From contig LSZA01000008.1 in NCBI GenBank assembly GCA_001637315.1, positions 1 to 64,000 of the forward strand: DNA of 64,000 nt, read 5' to 3'. This document shows positions 34,745-43,523 of the stretch, in pieces. Made by a program: the position numbers and the translations under genes. Source of the DNA: Phormidium willei BDU 130791. Its GTDB lineage: Bacteria > Cyanobacteriota > Cyanobacteriia > Cyanobacteriales > Geitlerinemataceae. Position 1 is the stretch's first letter, and the number at the start of each line of letters is the position of its first letter. The notes beneath the pieces were generated by a model, which saw only the letters and a program-made list of their open reading frames with translations, was not told the origin of the DNA and did no database searches.

Positions 34745-35824
34745 TCAGGGGAGCGATCGCAAGATGGCGACTAATGGCGAGCTTCCCCCATTTAAGGACT
34801 CTTGGGGACTGGCCTCGGTTTGATTCATGAGAATTACAGGTATACAGGCGGCTTGGCAACGGTCAAGGATCGCCTGGTAACGTTGGCCGGTGCGAGATAG
34901 CTGCACTTGGGGGATTAAGGCGGGGGGAATGCCAATGCCAAAGGGATAGCGGCCGGCCCCACGTATAATGATGTCGGAGAGTTGTTCTAGGCAGATGTCT
35001 GGATGCAAGCTCACGATAATACCAGGATAGGGGCGATCGCTCGGGGTTTGTTCTTGGATGGCGTGATGAAGCCCGATTAAGGCTTCGGGATTGCCTAGGT
35101 TGGTGATTTCGATGAGATCGGCGGTCTGGAGAATTTCTTTTAGGGTTAGACGATGGCAACGGACAGGCGGGTTGTGAGGGTGGGGGCGATCGCTGATATC
35201 CTTTTCGTCAAGCGTGAGCCAGAGTTTGCAGCGGTGATGGCCAGTCTCTTGAGTGGACTGTTGGCTGGCCTGGAATTGGGCGATCGCAGTGGCCCCCTGT
35301 TCGGGGGGTTCCCGTAAGTCGATGCGTAAAGCCGTCACCTGCTGTTGCTGCAACTGCTGGCAAAAGGAGGCATCAAGGGGCAAGCTGGGACAAGGAACAA
35401 TCCAATGATGGTGATCCTGAGGGTGACAAGGGCGATCGCCGAATAGTTCGTGGGTATGACGTTTTAACAGCCGTTCCCCCCGAAAGAAGGCCCGGGGAGA
35501 GGGATGCTGAGGTAAGAGTGTCGGGTTAATCCGACAGACGGCGCCGAGGGAGGCGATCGTTCCGTCGAGGTGTGGCAAAACACTACTAATACCACTGTCG
35601 AGAGAGGATAACCCCCAAGGCATTAAGGCCCGTTCGAGTTTTTGAGCATCCCGTTGTTGCAAGGCTAAATAATACGCCAAGTTCCAAGCCGCACTGCGAA
35701 AGCTACTGCGCCAAATAAAGGGCCGCCATTGCTCAAAGGAGTGGGTGGCATCCCGGATGATGGCTTTACGAAGTTCAATTAGTTGTGCAAGTAAGGTTTC
35801 TGGAGGAGAGAAATCTACGACCAC
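34745..35824 (-). CDS. Pyruvate-kinase-like protein, degenerate
   Basis: 359 residues. The N-terminal region (AAWNLAYYLALQQRDAQKLE, RALMPWGLSSLDSG, LPHLDGTIASLGAV) matches the helical lead-in of a divergent pyruvate kinase group in which LALRRxDLR...GLSSLGR is typical. The rest resembles a TIM barrel with VTALRIDLREPPEQGATA, RCKLWLTLDEKDI, LIEITNLGNPEALIGLHHAI and CIPVILMNQTEAS. The usual pyruvate kinase core (ARGDLG-type and MLESM-type motifs) is shortened or missing, so activity is doubtful. Calling it pyruvate-kinase-like is an inference from weak similarity. Confidence 0.6.
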   Translation of the reverse strand: MVVDFSPPETLLAQLIELRKAIIRDATHSFEQWRPFIWRSSFRSAAWNLAYYLALQQRDAQKLERALMPWGLSSLDSGISSVLPHLDGTIASLGAVCRINPTLLPQHPSPRAFFRGERLLKRHTHELFGDRPCHPQDHHHWIVPCPSLPLDASFCQQLQQQQVTALRIDLREPPEQGATAIAQFQASQQSTQETGHHRCKLWLTLDEKDISDRPHPHNPPVRCHRLTLKEILQTADLIEITNLGNPEALIGLHHAIQEQTPSDRPYPGIIVSLHPDICLEQLSDIIIRGAGRYPFGIGIPPALIPQVQLSRTGQRYQAILDRCQAACIPVILMNQTEASPQESLNGGSSPLVAILRSLP

Positions 35825-36117
35825 AGCCTAATCCTCTTAAATAACGTGAATAGTTAATCGGTGAATGGATAGTTATCGCCACGCCTAATGATCACCGCGC
35901 ACAATGCACAACGACGAACAGTTTATTCTAAACGACCCCGTCTGGGTTAACGAGATGGGAAAAACCTCACCCTACCCGGTGGGGAGGATGAGGCCTTCAG
36001 GTTGGGATTGAATTGACCAAGCGCGATCTGTCTTTGAGCATATCGAGTTAGACGGGGGATCGACCTCTATCTGGGGACAGACTTATTGAGCGGTTCACAC
36101 CCCCCGCAAACGGGAGA

Positions 36118-36990
36118 TCAAATATAGTTCTTGAGCAGTAACTCTAACTTGCTTTTTGTGGTTTCAGGAACTCTCTCCCAGGGAGTTAAGACGGCAAACT
36201 TTAAGGCTGAATGGGCCTCACTAACAAAGGGATTCCCATGGAGACGAGCGACAACATCGCGAATCACCTGTTGAGCATTTTGAGCATTCAAACGGAGGTT
36301 ATTGACCACCATCTCGACGGTCACACTATCATGATCCGAGTGCCAGCCATCGTAGTCGGTGACGAGAGCTAGGGTGGCGTAGGCGATTTCCGCTTCTCGG
36401 GCCAGTTTGGCTTCGGTGAGGTTCGTCATCCCGATGACACTGGCGCCCCAACGGCGATACAGGTGGGATTCAGCGCGGGTTGAGAAGGCTGGCCCCTCCA
36501 TACAGACATAGGTTCCTCCTCGGTGAATGGTCACGCCATCGAGGGACAGAGAACTGGCGCTGTCGGCGATGACGCTGGCCAGTTGAGGACAGACGGGATC
36601 GGCGAAACCAATATGAGCGACGAGTCCCTCACTAAAAAACGTCGCGGTACGATGTTGAGTGCGATCGATAAATTGATCGGGAACCACCATGTCTAGGGGT
36701 TTGATGGCTTCGGCCAGAGATCCCACGGCTGAGGCGGAAATGAGGTATTGTACGCCAAGCTGTTTGAAGGCATGAATATTGGCTCGGAAGGGGAGTTCGG
36801 AAGGGGACAGATGATGATCGCGTCCATGTCGCGCTAAGAAGGCGACGGGGACTCCCTGTAAGGTTCCCGTTATCAGGGCATCGGAGGGCGCTCCGAAAGG
36901 GGTATCAAGCTGATGTTCTTGGCGGTTTTCCAGGTCATCCATTTGGTAGAGTCCACTACCGCCAATGATGCCGATGGCAAGATCCGTCAT
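36118..36990 (-). CDS. mtnP: S-methyl-5'-thioadenosine phosphorylase
   Basis: 290 residues from ATG 36990 ([19 protein letters not shown]); upstream codons in the same frame are Arg-rich and not part of the protein. Family motifs: phosphate loop [63 protein letters not shown] and [17 protein letters not shown]. It splits methylthioadenosine into adenine and methylthioribose-1-phosphate in methionine salvage after polyamine synthesis. A LapA-like gene lies 38 bp upstream on the same strand. Confidence 0.95.
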   Translation of the reverse strand: MTDLAIGIIGGSGLYQMDDLENRQEHQLDTPFGAPSDALITGTLQGVPVAFLARHGRDHHLSPSELPFRANIHAFKQLGVQYLISASAVGSLAEAIKPLDMVVPDQFIDRTQHRTATFFSEGLVAHIGFADPVCPQLASVIADSASSLSLDGVTIHRGGTYVCMEGPAFSTRAESHLYRRWGASVIGMTNLTEAKLAREAEIAYATLALVTDYDGWHSDHDSVTVEMVVNNLRLNAQNAQQVIRDVVARLHGNPFVSEAHSALKFAVLTPWERVPETTKSKLELLLKNYI

Positions 36991-37028
36991 CGTGTTTAAG
37001 GATAGAAGGGGCGTTTGCAGGATAGGGG

Positions 37029-37238
37029 TTATTTGGCGGTTATGGCAATGGCGATCGCCCCGCTCAGGAGTCCTAGGGCGCCGGACAAGGCCATCACGGT
37101 CCCTAGGGGAATGGGAACCGAGGCGAACATGAGAAACTGCACGGAGACAGCGCTGGCGTTCTGCACGGCCAACATGGCGATCGCCACCACCCACAGGGCA
37201 ATTAAACTAGAAATTAACAGCAGGGAGACACGAGTCAT
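37029..37238 (-). CDS. LapA-domain small membrane protein
   Basis: 69 residues with two hydrophobic helices ([21 protein letters not shown] and [19 protein letters not shown]) bracketing [20 protein letters not shown]. This is the VQN...VxxxFLxxxxPxPLGxV pattern of LapA/DUF1049-type membrane proteins. Members assist lipopolysaccharide export in proteobacteria; the cyanobacterial role is not established. Probably co-transcribed with mtnP. Confidence 0.8.
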   Translation of the reverse strand: MTRVSLLLISSLIALWVVAIAMLAVQNASAVSVQFLMFASVPIPLGTVMALSGALGLLSGAIAIAITAK

Positions 37239-37337
37239 CGTGGGGAGAAAGAATTGAAATCATTCATCATCATGAACACTGGACAATTGTTTATCGTTTT
37301 AGACCAATTTTTAGACTCAATAAAGCACAAATCAAAC

Positions 37338-37397
37338 AGGACAAAAAAGACAGTAAAACCTTTAGCTATAGGGGCTTTTACTGCCTAAAGTTGTCCT
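37338..37397. terminator. Nested hairpin between convergent-free genes
   Basis: AGGACAA (37338-37344) pairs with TTGTCCT (37391-37397). Inside it CAGTAAAA (37351-37358) pairs with TTTTACTG (37376-37383), separated by small A-rich and CCTAAAG bulges. The loop is TTTAGCTATA closed by CC/GG. Read on either strand it is a strong stem without a long T-run. It lies just downstream of the small gene that ends at 37410 on the minus strand and may terminate it. Confidence 0.55.
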
Positions 37398-37409
37398 ATC
37401 TTATGTGAC

Positions 37410-37682
37410 TCAAGCAAGACTTGAGGAGTCACTCAACGGCAGGCAGGACGGTTCTGGAACTGGTGCTAAGACCTGTCCTTGTAACCGTTCAATTTCTTCT
37501 TGGCGATCTTCATTACGATCCTTGGGTTTTAACCAGTCCGGCCACAAGCCAATCAGAAAGGTTCGCGTTTCAAAACTTGCACTGCGCATTGGTTGCGGGA
37601 GAAACTCCCAGCGATCGCCATCCAGGATAAAAAAGATGGCAATCAAGATCACTGCCCAGAAACCCACTTTTTTTGCATTCAT
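37410..37682 (-). CDS. Hypothetical small membrane-anchored protein
   Basis: 90 residues. An N-terminal membrane helix (KKVGFWAVILIAIFFIL) is followed by a polar region DRWEFLPQPMRSASFETRTFLIG, WPDWLKPKDRNEDRQEEIER, with a short coiled coil. I recognise no family. Lone, downstream of the amidase gene by 46 bp on the same strand, possibly co-transcribed. Confidence 0.65.
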   Translation of the reverse strand: MNAKKVGFWAVILIAIFFILDGDRWEFLPQPMRSASFETRTFLIGLWPDWLKPKDRNEDRQEEIERLQGQVLAPVPEPSCLPLSDSSSLA

Positions 37683-37728
37683 CGCCAGTAAGCGGGGGTA
37701 TTTAGCGCCCGCTGATTGTACTGCGTCT

Positions 37729-39132
37729 TTAGCTTACCGTTTCAGGCGGACGATGTTGAGTCCATCCCTCAAGTCCTTCAAGTTGAGCCGCCAGTTGCAA
37801 GACTTGAGCATCCGCACCCGGTTTTCCCACTAATTGTACACTCATCGGCAGTCCTCGCTCATCGAAGCCGGCCGGCAAGGAAATAGCAGGTTGGCCCGTG
37901 GCGTTGAAGGGAGGACAGGGCATCACCCAGCGGCTGACGGCGTCAAACGTCTCTTCAGGGCTGCGATCGGCCCATTCACCAATTTTAATAATGGGATGGG
38001 CATAAGTGGGCAACAGCAAGATATCCCAATCGGCGAAGAAAGCAACAATTTGGCGCGAGAGAAAGCGTAGTTGAGCCATGGACTGCCAGAGTTCAGCGGC
38101 GGTCCCGGCCTGTTCCATCAGCCAACGATTAATGGGGCTGAGGGCTTCAGGAGGAACCCCCGTCGCCGCAATTGCACTGGCAAAAATCTGTTGAAAGGGG
38201 GCGGCTAAATCGGAAAAATCGGGACAACCAACCCCCAATTCATGGCCCAACTGGCCCAGTTGCTCAGCGGTTCTCTCGACGGCGGCTTGACAGTCTGGGT
38301 GGATGGGCCAATGGGGAATCTCCGAGGCCACAGCAATTTTGAGACGTGGAGGTGCTTGCTGAGTTTGTTCGAGGAAGGAGGTGTCAGGATTCGGCAGCCA
38401 ATAGGGATCTCCGAGGACATAGCCGGCCATGACATCGAGCAGCGCCGCTGCATCCCGGACGGTGCGAGTGAGAGGGCCGGGTGTGGCCAGTCCCATGAGA
38501 TGTTCTCCTTCCGGGGCTTGAGAGATGCGCCCTCGGGAGGGTTTGAACCCCACCAAGCCGCAACAGCCGGCGGGTCCGCGCACGGAGCCGCCGCCATCAG
38601 AGCCGTGAGCCAAAGGCGCTAATCCCGCCGCCACAGCGGCCGCCGCGCCACCACTGGAGCCACCGGGGGTATAGTCGAGATGCCAGGGATTGCGGGCTGA
38701 GGGCAGACCCATGGGTTCGGTGAAGGGCATGGAGCCGAGTTCTGAAGTCGAGGTTTTACCGAGGAGGTTAAACCCGGCGGCTTCAATGGCTTGGACATGG
38801 GCGGGGGTGTACTCCGCAATGCGATCGCGCAGGGCGGCTAAGCCTCGCATACAGGGCAGTCCGGCGACAGGAGCTAGGTCTTTGATGGGCATGGGAACCC
38901 CGAAAAAAGGAGGGAGGGCCGCGCGATCGCCCTGACTCCATTGCTCGTTTTGTTGTTTAGCGGTCTTGATGGCTCGTTCTTCGGCAACGGTAATGTAGGC
39001 GCCGAGGCGATCGTTGTGGCGGGCAATGCGATCGAGATAGACTTGGGTCAATTCTAGGGGGGAGATCTCCCCAGCGCGAATTGAGGCCGCTTGGTCGAGG
39101 GCAGAGGAAAAGGCTAAATCTGTGGGGTTCAT
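37729..39132 (-). CDS. Amidase (amidase signature family)
   Basis: 467 residues. The Ser-cisSer-Lys triad regions are clear: catalytic-lysine loop FFGVPMPIKDLAPVAGLP, and YTPGGSSGGAAAAVAAGLAP leading to GSDGGGSVRGPAGCCGLVGFKPSRG. Similar to GatA and AmiE-type amidases. GatA itself is usually longer in the C-terminal part and better conserved, so this is likely a general amidase hydrolysing carboxamides. Cytosolic, no signal peptide. Confidence 0.88.
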   Translation of the reverse strand: MNPTDLAFSSALDQAASIRAGEISPLELTQVYLDRIARHNDRLGAYITVAEERAIKTAKQQNEQWSQGDRAALPPFFGVPMPIKDLAPVAGLPCMRGLAALRDRIAEYTPAHVQAIEAAGFNLLGKTSTSELGSMPFTEPMGLPSARNPWHLDYTPGGSSGGAAAAVAAGLAPLAHGSDGGGSVRGPAGCCGLVGFKPSRGRISQAPEGEHLMGLATPGPLTRTVRDAAALLDVMAGYVLGDPYWLPNPDTSFLEQTQQAPPRLKIAVASEIPHWPIHPDCQAAVERTAEQLGQLGHELGVGCPDFSDLAAPFQQIFASAIAATGVPPEALSPINRWLMEQAGTAAELWQSMAQLRFLSRQIVAFFADWDILLLPTYAHPIIKIGEWADRSPEETFDAVSRWVMPCPPFNATGQPAISLPAGFDERGLPMSVQLVGKPGADAQVLQLAAQLEGLEGWTQHRPPETVS

Positions 39133-39433
39133 AAGGACGTCATGTCAGGGAACGACAAGGGAACAACTGCCATTTAGTCTAAGATCGCCCCGGTTCGCTC
39201 TGCCTCAACCTTCTGATACAGTTTCAGGGCTGTCCTGTTTAACCTCAAAGTATCGCCGCAAATCTAAGCCCAAGGCCAGGCATCGGTCAGACAGTTGAGA
39301 ATCTGGCACAGGGCTGCCTTGTTAAATACCTGAGCCTATGGAGCATTCAACAATCAAGCATTTGATAGAGTGATGGGGAGACGGCTGTCATGTTTTTAAA
39401 ATTGACCTTGAAATTGACCTTGAAATTGACATC
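39133..39433. other. Divergent spacer between amidase and protease genes
   Basis: 301 bp without a gene. It ends in a short tandem repeat (39399-39433) directly before the protease start. No other structure is seen. Confidence 0.4.
39399..39433 (+). repeat. 12-bp tandem repeat before the protease gene
   Basis: AAATTGACCTTG occurs twice perfectly (39399-39410, 39411-39422) and a third time partially (AAATTGACATC), ending at the ATG. The repeat spans the expected ribosome-binding position, so copy number could change translation of the gene behind it. Confidence 0.75.
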
Positions 39434-40018
39434 ATGAAACGAACAGTTTGGCTCTCGATCGCGGCGATCGCCTTCCTCGGACTCCCGGAACCCGCCCACG
39501 CCCAAGAATTTGAAGGTTGCTTTTTCGTGGATGGCCATGGTCAGCTTATCAATTTAGATAATCTCTGTCCGAGTCCCCCCGATTCAGGAACAGCAGACAG
39601 TTCTGTTTCCCCTGGGGCAGTGGCTGGCTCTGACTCTCGGGCCGCAACGGCGATCGAAGTGCCAATTCTACGCCGTGTTGGGGGCATTCCGGTGGTGGAA
39701 GTTAATTTTAACGGCCGTCGTTCCTATGAAATGCTGTTCGACACTGGGGCTAGTGGTACGGTAATTACGGCACAGATGGCCCAAGAGTTGAACATCGGCC
39801 GGGCCGGGACAGCTACTATTGACACAGCCAGTCAACGGGGGGTTCAAATGGATATCGGCTATGTGGCCTCAATGGAAGTCAGCGGAATCGTGCTGCGCAA
39901 TACCCCCGTTACCATTGGGCCAGAGAGTTTACAATTGGGGCTACTCGGACAGGACTTTCTCGATGGCTATGATGTCACCATTCGGGAAAATAGCCTGGAA
40001 TTTGCCCGACGTAATTAG
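39434..40018 (+). CDS. Retropepsin-like aspartyl protease, exported
   Basis: 194 residues. Signal peptide MKRTVWLSIAAIAFLGLPEP then AHA-Q cleavage. The mature part has a linker rich in Ser/Ala and one retropepsin domain: IPVVEVNFNGRRSYEMLFDTGASGTVI with the catalytic DTG, then YVASMEVSGIVLRNTPVTIG and LLGQDFLDGYDVTI. A single-lobe enzyme works as a homodimer. Likely periplasmic or extracellular. Substrates are unknown. No Shine-Dalgarno is evident because tandem repeats occupy the leader. Confidence 0.88.
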   Translation: MKRTVWLSIAAIAFLGLPEPAHAQEFEGCFFVDGHGQLINLDNLCPSPPDSGTADSSVSPGAVAGSDSRAATAIEVPILRRVGGIPVVEVNFNGRRSYEMLFDTGASGTVITAQMAQELNIGRAGTATIDTASQRGVQMDIGYVASMEVSGIVLRNTPVTIGPESLQLGLLGQDFLDGYDVTIRENSLEFARRN

Positions 40019-40021
40019 GGC

Positions 40022-40303
40022 TTAACTCCAGTCTTCTTCATCAGCTTTGCGGGTTCCCACGTTGAAGATACGGGCGCTACCATGCAGTTGCCGGGTTTTG
40101 GTAAAGAGGTCTTCTTCACTGAGATTCCAGCGTTTGAGCAACGTATCGAGGTCATTTTGAATATCTCGTGCGCCGGGAAATCCGTTGTAGCGAACCCGTA
40201 ATCGAGCTAGTTCTGCCAAGTTGAGATCATTGGGATCTGCCGCCAGTAAGCTGTTAATGGCGGCGCGATCGAGTTTGGCTTGGGGATGTTGTTGGTCTTT
40301 CAT
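40022..40303 (-). CDS. DUF3288 protein
   Basis: 93 residues: KDQQHPQAKLDRAAINSLLA, DPNDLNLAELARLRVRYNGFPGARDI, LLKRWNLSEEDLFTKTRQLH. This is the cyanobacterial DUF3288 pattern, a small helical cytosolic protein of unknown function. It converges with the protease gene, 3 bp apart. Confidence 0.8.
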   Translation of the reverse strand: MKDQQHPQAKLDRAAINSLLAADPNDLNLAELARLRVRYNGFPGARDIQNDLDTLLKRWNLSEEDLFTKTRQLHGSARIFNVGTRKADEEDWS

Positions 40304-40335
40304 TTTGGAAATGGGTAAATGTGAAAGAATGGAAT

Positions 40336-40923
40336 TTAAAGGGTCGGACTTTCGATTGAAAACAAATCTTCCTCCAATTCCGACTCCTGAACGGGACTCG
40401 GTTCAACCACATAGGGGAGACTGGCCCCGTCTAAGCCTCGTTTGATATGTTGGGGCGTTTCCTCAAACAGCACAAAGAGGGGAAAGATGCGTTGAGCGGC
40501 TTCACTGTAGATGTGACGATAGCGGTAGGGCATCACCCATTCGTAGCCGCGATCGAGTAACACTTGGGTTTGTCGCCAGCGTAGCAGGAGGTCGGAGAAG
40601 TCTTCCTGGGGGCGATGGATGAGGATAAAGATCTCAACCCCGACTTTCACTTGCCAGTCGGGTTCACACATGATAATCCCCAACTCGCAGGGTAAACAAA
40701 CGGTCTCTCCGGCGCGAATGTCTAAGCCACTTAAACCCCGTTGACTGAGGGATTCCCGGAGGCGAACAAGGGGAAATGGCAGCAAAATTAAGCTATCATC
40801 GGGTCGCCGCAGACTGGGAATCGCCTCTAGGTACGGGCGATATTGTCGCAACAACTCTAGGGTGTCTGGCGTATCGCAGTAGCGAGCGATCGCGTTTTCA
40901 TAGGAAGATTTTTGAACAAACAT
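40336..40923 (-). CDS. Conserved hypothetical protein
   Basis: 195 residues from ATG 40923. Mixed alpha/beta without membrane segment: ENAIARYCDTPDTLELLRQY, RPDDSLILLPFPLVRLRESL, CELGIIMCEPDWQVKVGVEIFILIHRP, RWRQTQVLLDRGYEWVMPYRYR, IFPLFVLFEETPQHIKRGLD. A conserved-looking Trp/Tyr-rich centre suggests a folded domain, but I do not recognise the family. It lies between the GT39-type gene and the DUF3288 gene on the same strand, 32 bp from the latter. Confidence 0.65.
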   Translation of the reverse strand: MFVQKSSYENAIARYCDTPDTLELLRQYRPYLEAIPSLRRPDDSLILLPFPLVRLRESLSQRGLSGLDIRAGETVCLPCELGIIMCEPDWQVKVGVEIFILIHRPQEDFSDLLLRWRQTQVLLDRGYEWVMPYRYRHIYSEAAQRIFPLFVLFEETPQHIKRGLDGASLPYVVEPSPVQESELEEDLFSIESPTL

Positions 40924-40966
40924 AGTCAAATGGGGTGCAGGCCCTAGGCTCTTCTCTCCATTCTAA

Positions 40967-42676
40967 TCAGACTGGTGAAGGCCGACAGTGATAGCGTTGG
41001 TAGGGAATCCCGAGACGGTAGTAGTCATCGGGGCGGCGATCGCAGGTGAGGGCTTCTCGTTCGATCTGTTGAGGATACTCGGCTTCTCGTAAGCCTGGGG
41101 CAATGATCCACAGATCGACATCAGGGCGCGTTGATGGCTGTGAGGTAGACAATCCAGGGAGTTGAGCTAGTTGTTGCCAGGTTTGCTCGTAGCCACTGTC
41201 ACGGGGGAGGAAGGCCACGGCTGTCTCGGGGGGAAGTTCGAGGGCAAAACTTAACCCCAGGGCGATTTCTTGGCTGTTTTCATAGCCGATCACGACTTCT
41301 AAGGTTGTGGTGGGCGATCGCTGCAACTGTTGGGCCACCTGACGCGGCTGATAGGGTTTCTCGAAGGCGAGGCCCGAAATCACCACTAGACTACTGATAC
41401 CTCCCATCATCAGGGCAAAGGCGGGGATTTTGGGGGATTGATAGGTGCTAAGTGCTGCGGCCACTAGGGCGCAAAGACTGGGATAGTAGACGAAGTGATA
41501 GCGTGGGGCGATGGTGATATCTTTGCCTAAGCCATAGACGATGAAGACAAAGCCCAATAGACTCCAAAGCGTCACTAGAATGAGCATCAAGAGCGGCAGT
41601 CGAGAGGCCGGTGAACGCCAGAGATGTTGGCCGCCTCGCCAGGCGATGATTCCCAACCCCAGACTCAGGGCCACCATCGCCACAGCAGCGGGGATGGCGA
41701 TCGCCAACGGTTGATGTTCGACGGGTAACGTCACCCACATCACCACCCAACTGGCTAGGGTTTGCAGCAAGGGGGCGAAGTGATCGGTCCAACTCGGTTC
41801 AAAGGGTTGGAACCAGTCGGTTTCCGAGCGTTGCAGATGTTGCCCCAGATGAGATAGCCAGGGCAAAAAGACTAGCCCGGGTAGGATCAGGCTGAGAAGA
41901 TGACTCAGAGGAATAGCCCCAGAGGACCGAATGTTGGCGACTAAGGGACGTTTGGAGCCAAGATTAAGATTGAGGGCAAGACTGAGACTGAGGTAGGTGG
42001 CGATTTGGGCGATGTAGGCGATCGCCATAAAGTAGTGGCTATAGAGTCCGAGGCTATGGCAGAGAACCCAGAGGGGGCGAGTTCCTCGCGGTAGGGGGCG
42101 ATCGCACCATTGGCCCTGTCCCCAGCGGACCAATGCCCCTAAACTGAGGCTAATGAGCAGTAGTGGTAGGGTATAGTGACGGGCTTCTTGGGACAGATAG
42201 ACGGCGAAGGGAGATAAGGCGATTAAGGCCGCCGCCAACAGTCCTGCTTTTCGGGAAAAGGCGAGACGATTAAGCCAGTAGAGGCTGGGAATGGCGAGAA
42301 TCCCCAATAGGGCCGGCAGCGATCGCAACTGTTGGGCTAAAGATAGGTTCACAGGGGCAATCAGACGCAACCAATGCTGAAGCCAGCAGAAAAATAGAGG
42401 CGGATGGGTCGATTCACGGCTGAGCGTTATGGCTATCTGCTGACAACTGGCCTCGGGGTTGAGACTTAGCTGCGATCGCACGGCGGAGACGGAGATCAAT
42501 TCAGCTTGGGGAATGTCCGCCATCTCTCGCCCTAAACTAAAAATAGCCGTCAGGAGTTCATCGAGCCAGAGGGCTTTTTCTCCTAAATTCAGCCCCCGCA
42601 ACAGTCCCCCCAGGGCAATGACCAGCAACAACATCAGCCAGGGTTGACGGATATCACGTCCCTGATGACCGACCAT
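40967..42676 (-). CDS. GT39-type membrane glycosyltransferase
   Basis: 569 residues, roughly 10 to 12 membrane helices. The N-terminal LRGLNLGEKALWLDELLTAIFSLG contains the acidic DE of the ArnT/PMT-like (GT-C) superfamily in its first periplasmic loop. STHPPLFFCWLQHWLRL, LPALLGILAIPSLYWLNRLAF and LSPFAVYLSQEARHYTL are further family marks. It would transfer a sugar from a polyprenyl-phosphate donor on the periplasmic side; acceptor unknown. Its start overlaps the stop of the CCB gene by one base. Confidence 0.82.
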   Translation of the reverse strand: MVGHQGRDIRQPWLMLLLVIALGGLLRGLNLGEKALWLDELLTAIFSLGREMADIPQAELISVSAVRSQLSLNPEASCQQIAITLSRESTHPPLFFCWLQHWLRLIAPVNLSLAQQLRSLPALLGILAIPSLYWLNRLAFSRKAGLLAAALIALSPFAVYLSQEARHYTLPLLLISLSLGALVRWGQGQWCDRPLPRGTRPLWVLCHSLGLYSHYFMAIAYIAQIATYLSLSLALNLNLGSKRPLVANIRSSGAIPLSHLLSLILPGLVFLPWLSHLGQHLQRSETDWFQPFEPSWTDHFAPLLQTLASWVVMWVTLPVEHQPLAIAIPAAVAMVALSLGLGIIAWRGGQHLWRSPASRLPLLMLILVTLWSLLGFVFIVYGLGKDITIAPRYHFVYYPSLCALVAAALSTYQSPKIPAFALMMGGISSLVVISGLAFEKPYQPRQVAQQLQRSPTTTLEVVIGYENSQEIALGLSFALELPPETAVAFLPRDSGYEQTWQQLAQLPGLSTSQPSTRPDVDLWIIAPGLREAEYPQQIEREALTCDRRPDDYYRLGIPYQRYHCRPSPV

Positions 42677-43314
42677 CAGAGTTCCCGCTCTAGGGTGTCG
42701 GCGAGCTTTTCAGCGAATCCCGCAATCCAGGTTTCATCTTGTTTGCTGTAACTGCGGGGGGCATTGGCCCCTAAAATCATCAATCCTTCACCGCCAATGG
42801 GTTGACAAATTACGCCTTGTGTGTTAGCGGGTAAATAATTGAACTCAAGTCGACCGGGATAGAGGTCGAGTTTGACGAGATAGATGGGTTTTTGGGTTTG
42901 GATGGCCCGTTGGGCGATCGCTCCAAGTTCCACCGTCGTCTGTTCGGCCAAAATTCCCCGTCGCAGTAGCACCCGTCCCTGATACCAAACCACGAGGGTT
43001 TTCGTGACTGTATTGGTCAATAATAACTGAGAAGACCAAGCCAACTCTCGCTGCACTGAATCGGGTAAATCGTCAGCCAGTTCCAGGCCTTCTTCCCCCT
43101 GTAACATCACCGAATCGGGGGGTTTTGGCTGTACCCGTTGCCAGAGTAACCCCGTCAGAATCAACACTGCACAGATAATCGCCCCGAGAACATCAGAGCG
43201 AACCTGCCAAGTGGTGAGATTATCCGTTAACAGGCGATTCACTAGAAGTAACGTTCCTCCCAGAGACCCTGCAACAATGGGAATTTGCCGGAGTATGGCG
43301 TTGGTGTCAGACAT
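42676..43314 (-). CDS. Cofactor assembly of complex C subunit B (CCB2/CCB4 family)
   Basis: 212 residues from ATG 43314 (MSDTNAILRQIPIVAGSLGG). Upstream in-frame codons come from the heptamer repeat and are excluded. Two N-terminal helices (RQIPIVAGSLGGTLLLVNRLL; LGAIICAVLILTGLLW) precede a soluble domain with SSQLLLTNTVTKTLVVWYQG, LVKLDLYPGRLEFNYLPANT and VICQPIGGEGLMILG. The family helps attach heme c_i to cytochrome b6 of the thylakoid b6f complex. PetN, another b6f component, is encoded at 61897. Confidence 0.88.
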   Translation of the reverse strand: MSDTNAILRQIPIVAGSLGGTLLLVNRLLTDNLTTWQVRSDVLGAIICAVLILTGLLWQRVQPKPPDSVMLQGEEGLELADDLPDSVQRELAWSSQLLLTNTVTKTLVVWYQGRVLLRRGILAEQTTVELGAIAQRAIQTQKPIYLVKLDLYPGRLEFNYLPANTQGVICQPIGGEGLMILGANAPRSYSKQDETWIAGFAEKLADTLEREL

Positions 43315-43320
43315 GGGGGA

Positions 43321-43394
43321 GGGAATCGGGAATCGGGAACAGGGAATCGGGAATCGGGAACAGGGAACAGGGAATCGGGAATCGGGAATCGGGG
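43321..43394. repeat. Heptamer tandem repeats (GGGAATC / GGGAACA)
   Basis: Ten seven-base units in a row: GGGAATC twice, GGGAACA, GGGAATC twice, GGGAACA twice, then GGGAATC three times. This is the STRR-like low-complexity type known in filamentous cyanobacteria. It lies 6 bp upstream of the CCB start codon, within its leader. Confidence 0.9.
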
Positions 43395-43523
43395 GAAAAC
43401 CCATCCCTATCCCCCTCTTGTACCTCGTGTCTTCGGGTGACCACGGCTCGGCGAGCGATCGCCGACGGCAAGGGTACGCCTCGAAGTGTTTCCCCTCTTG
43501 CCTCTTGCCTCTTGCCTAAGATT

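Noticed and set aside
37729-39132. Glutamyl-tRNA(Gln) amidotransferase subunit A
   Set aside because: The amidase core is present, but the C-terminal part and overall pattern fit a general amidase better, and no gatB or gatC is nearby.
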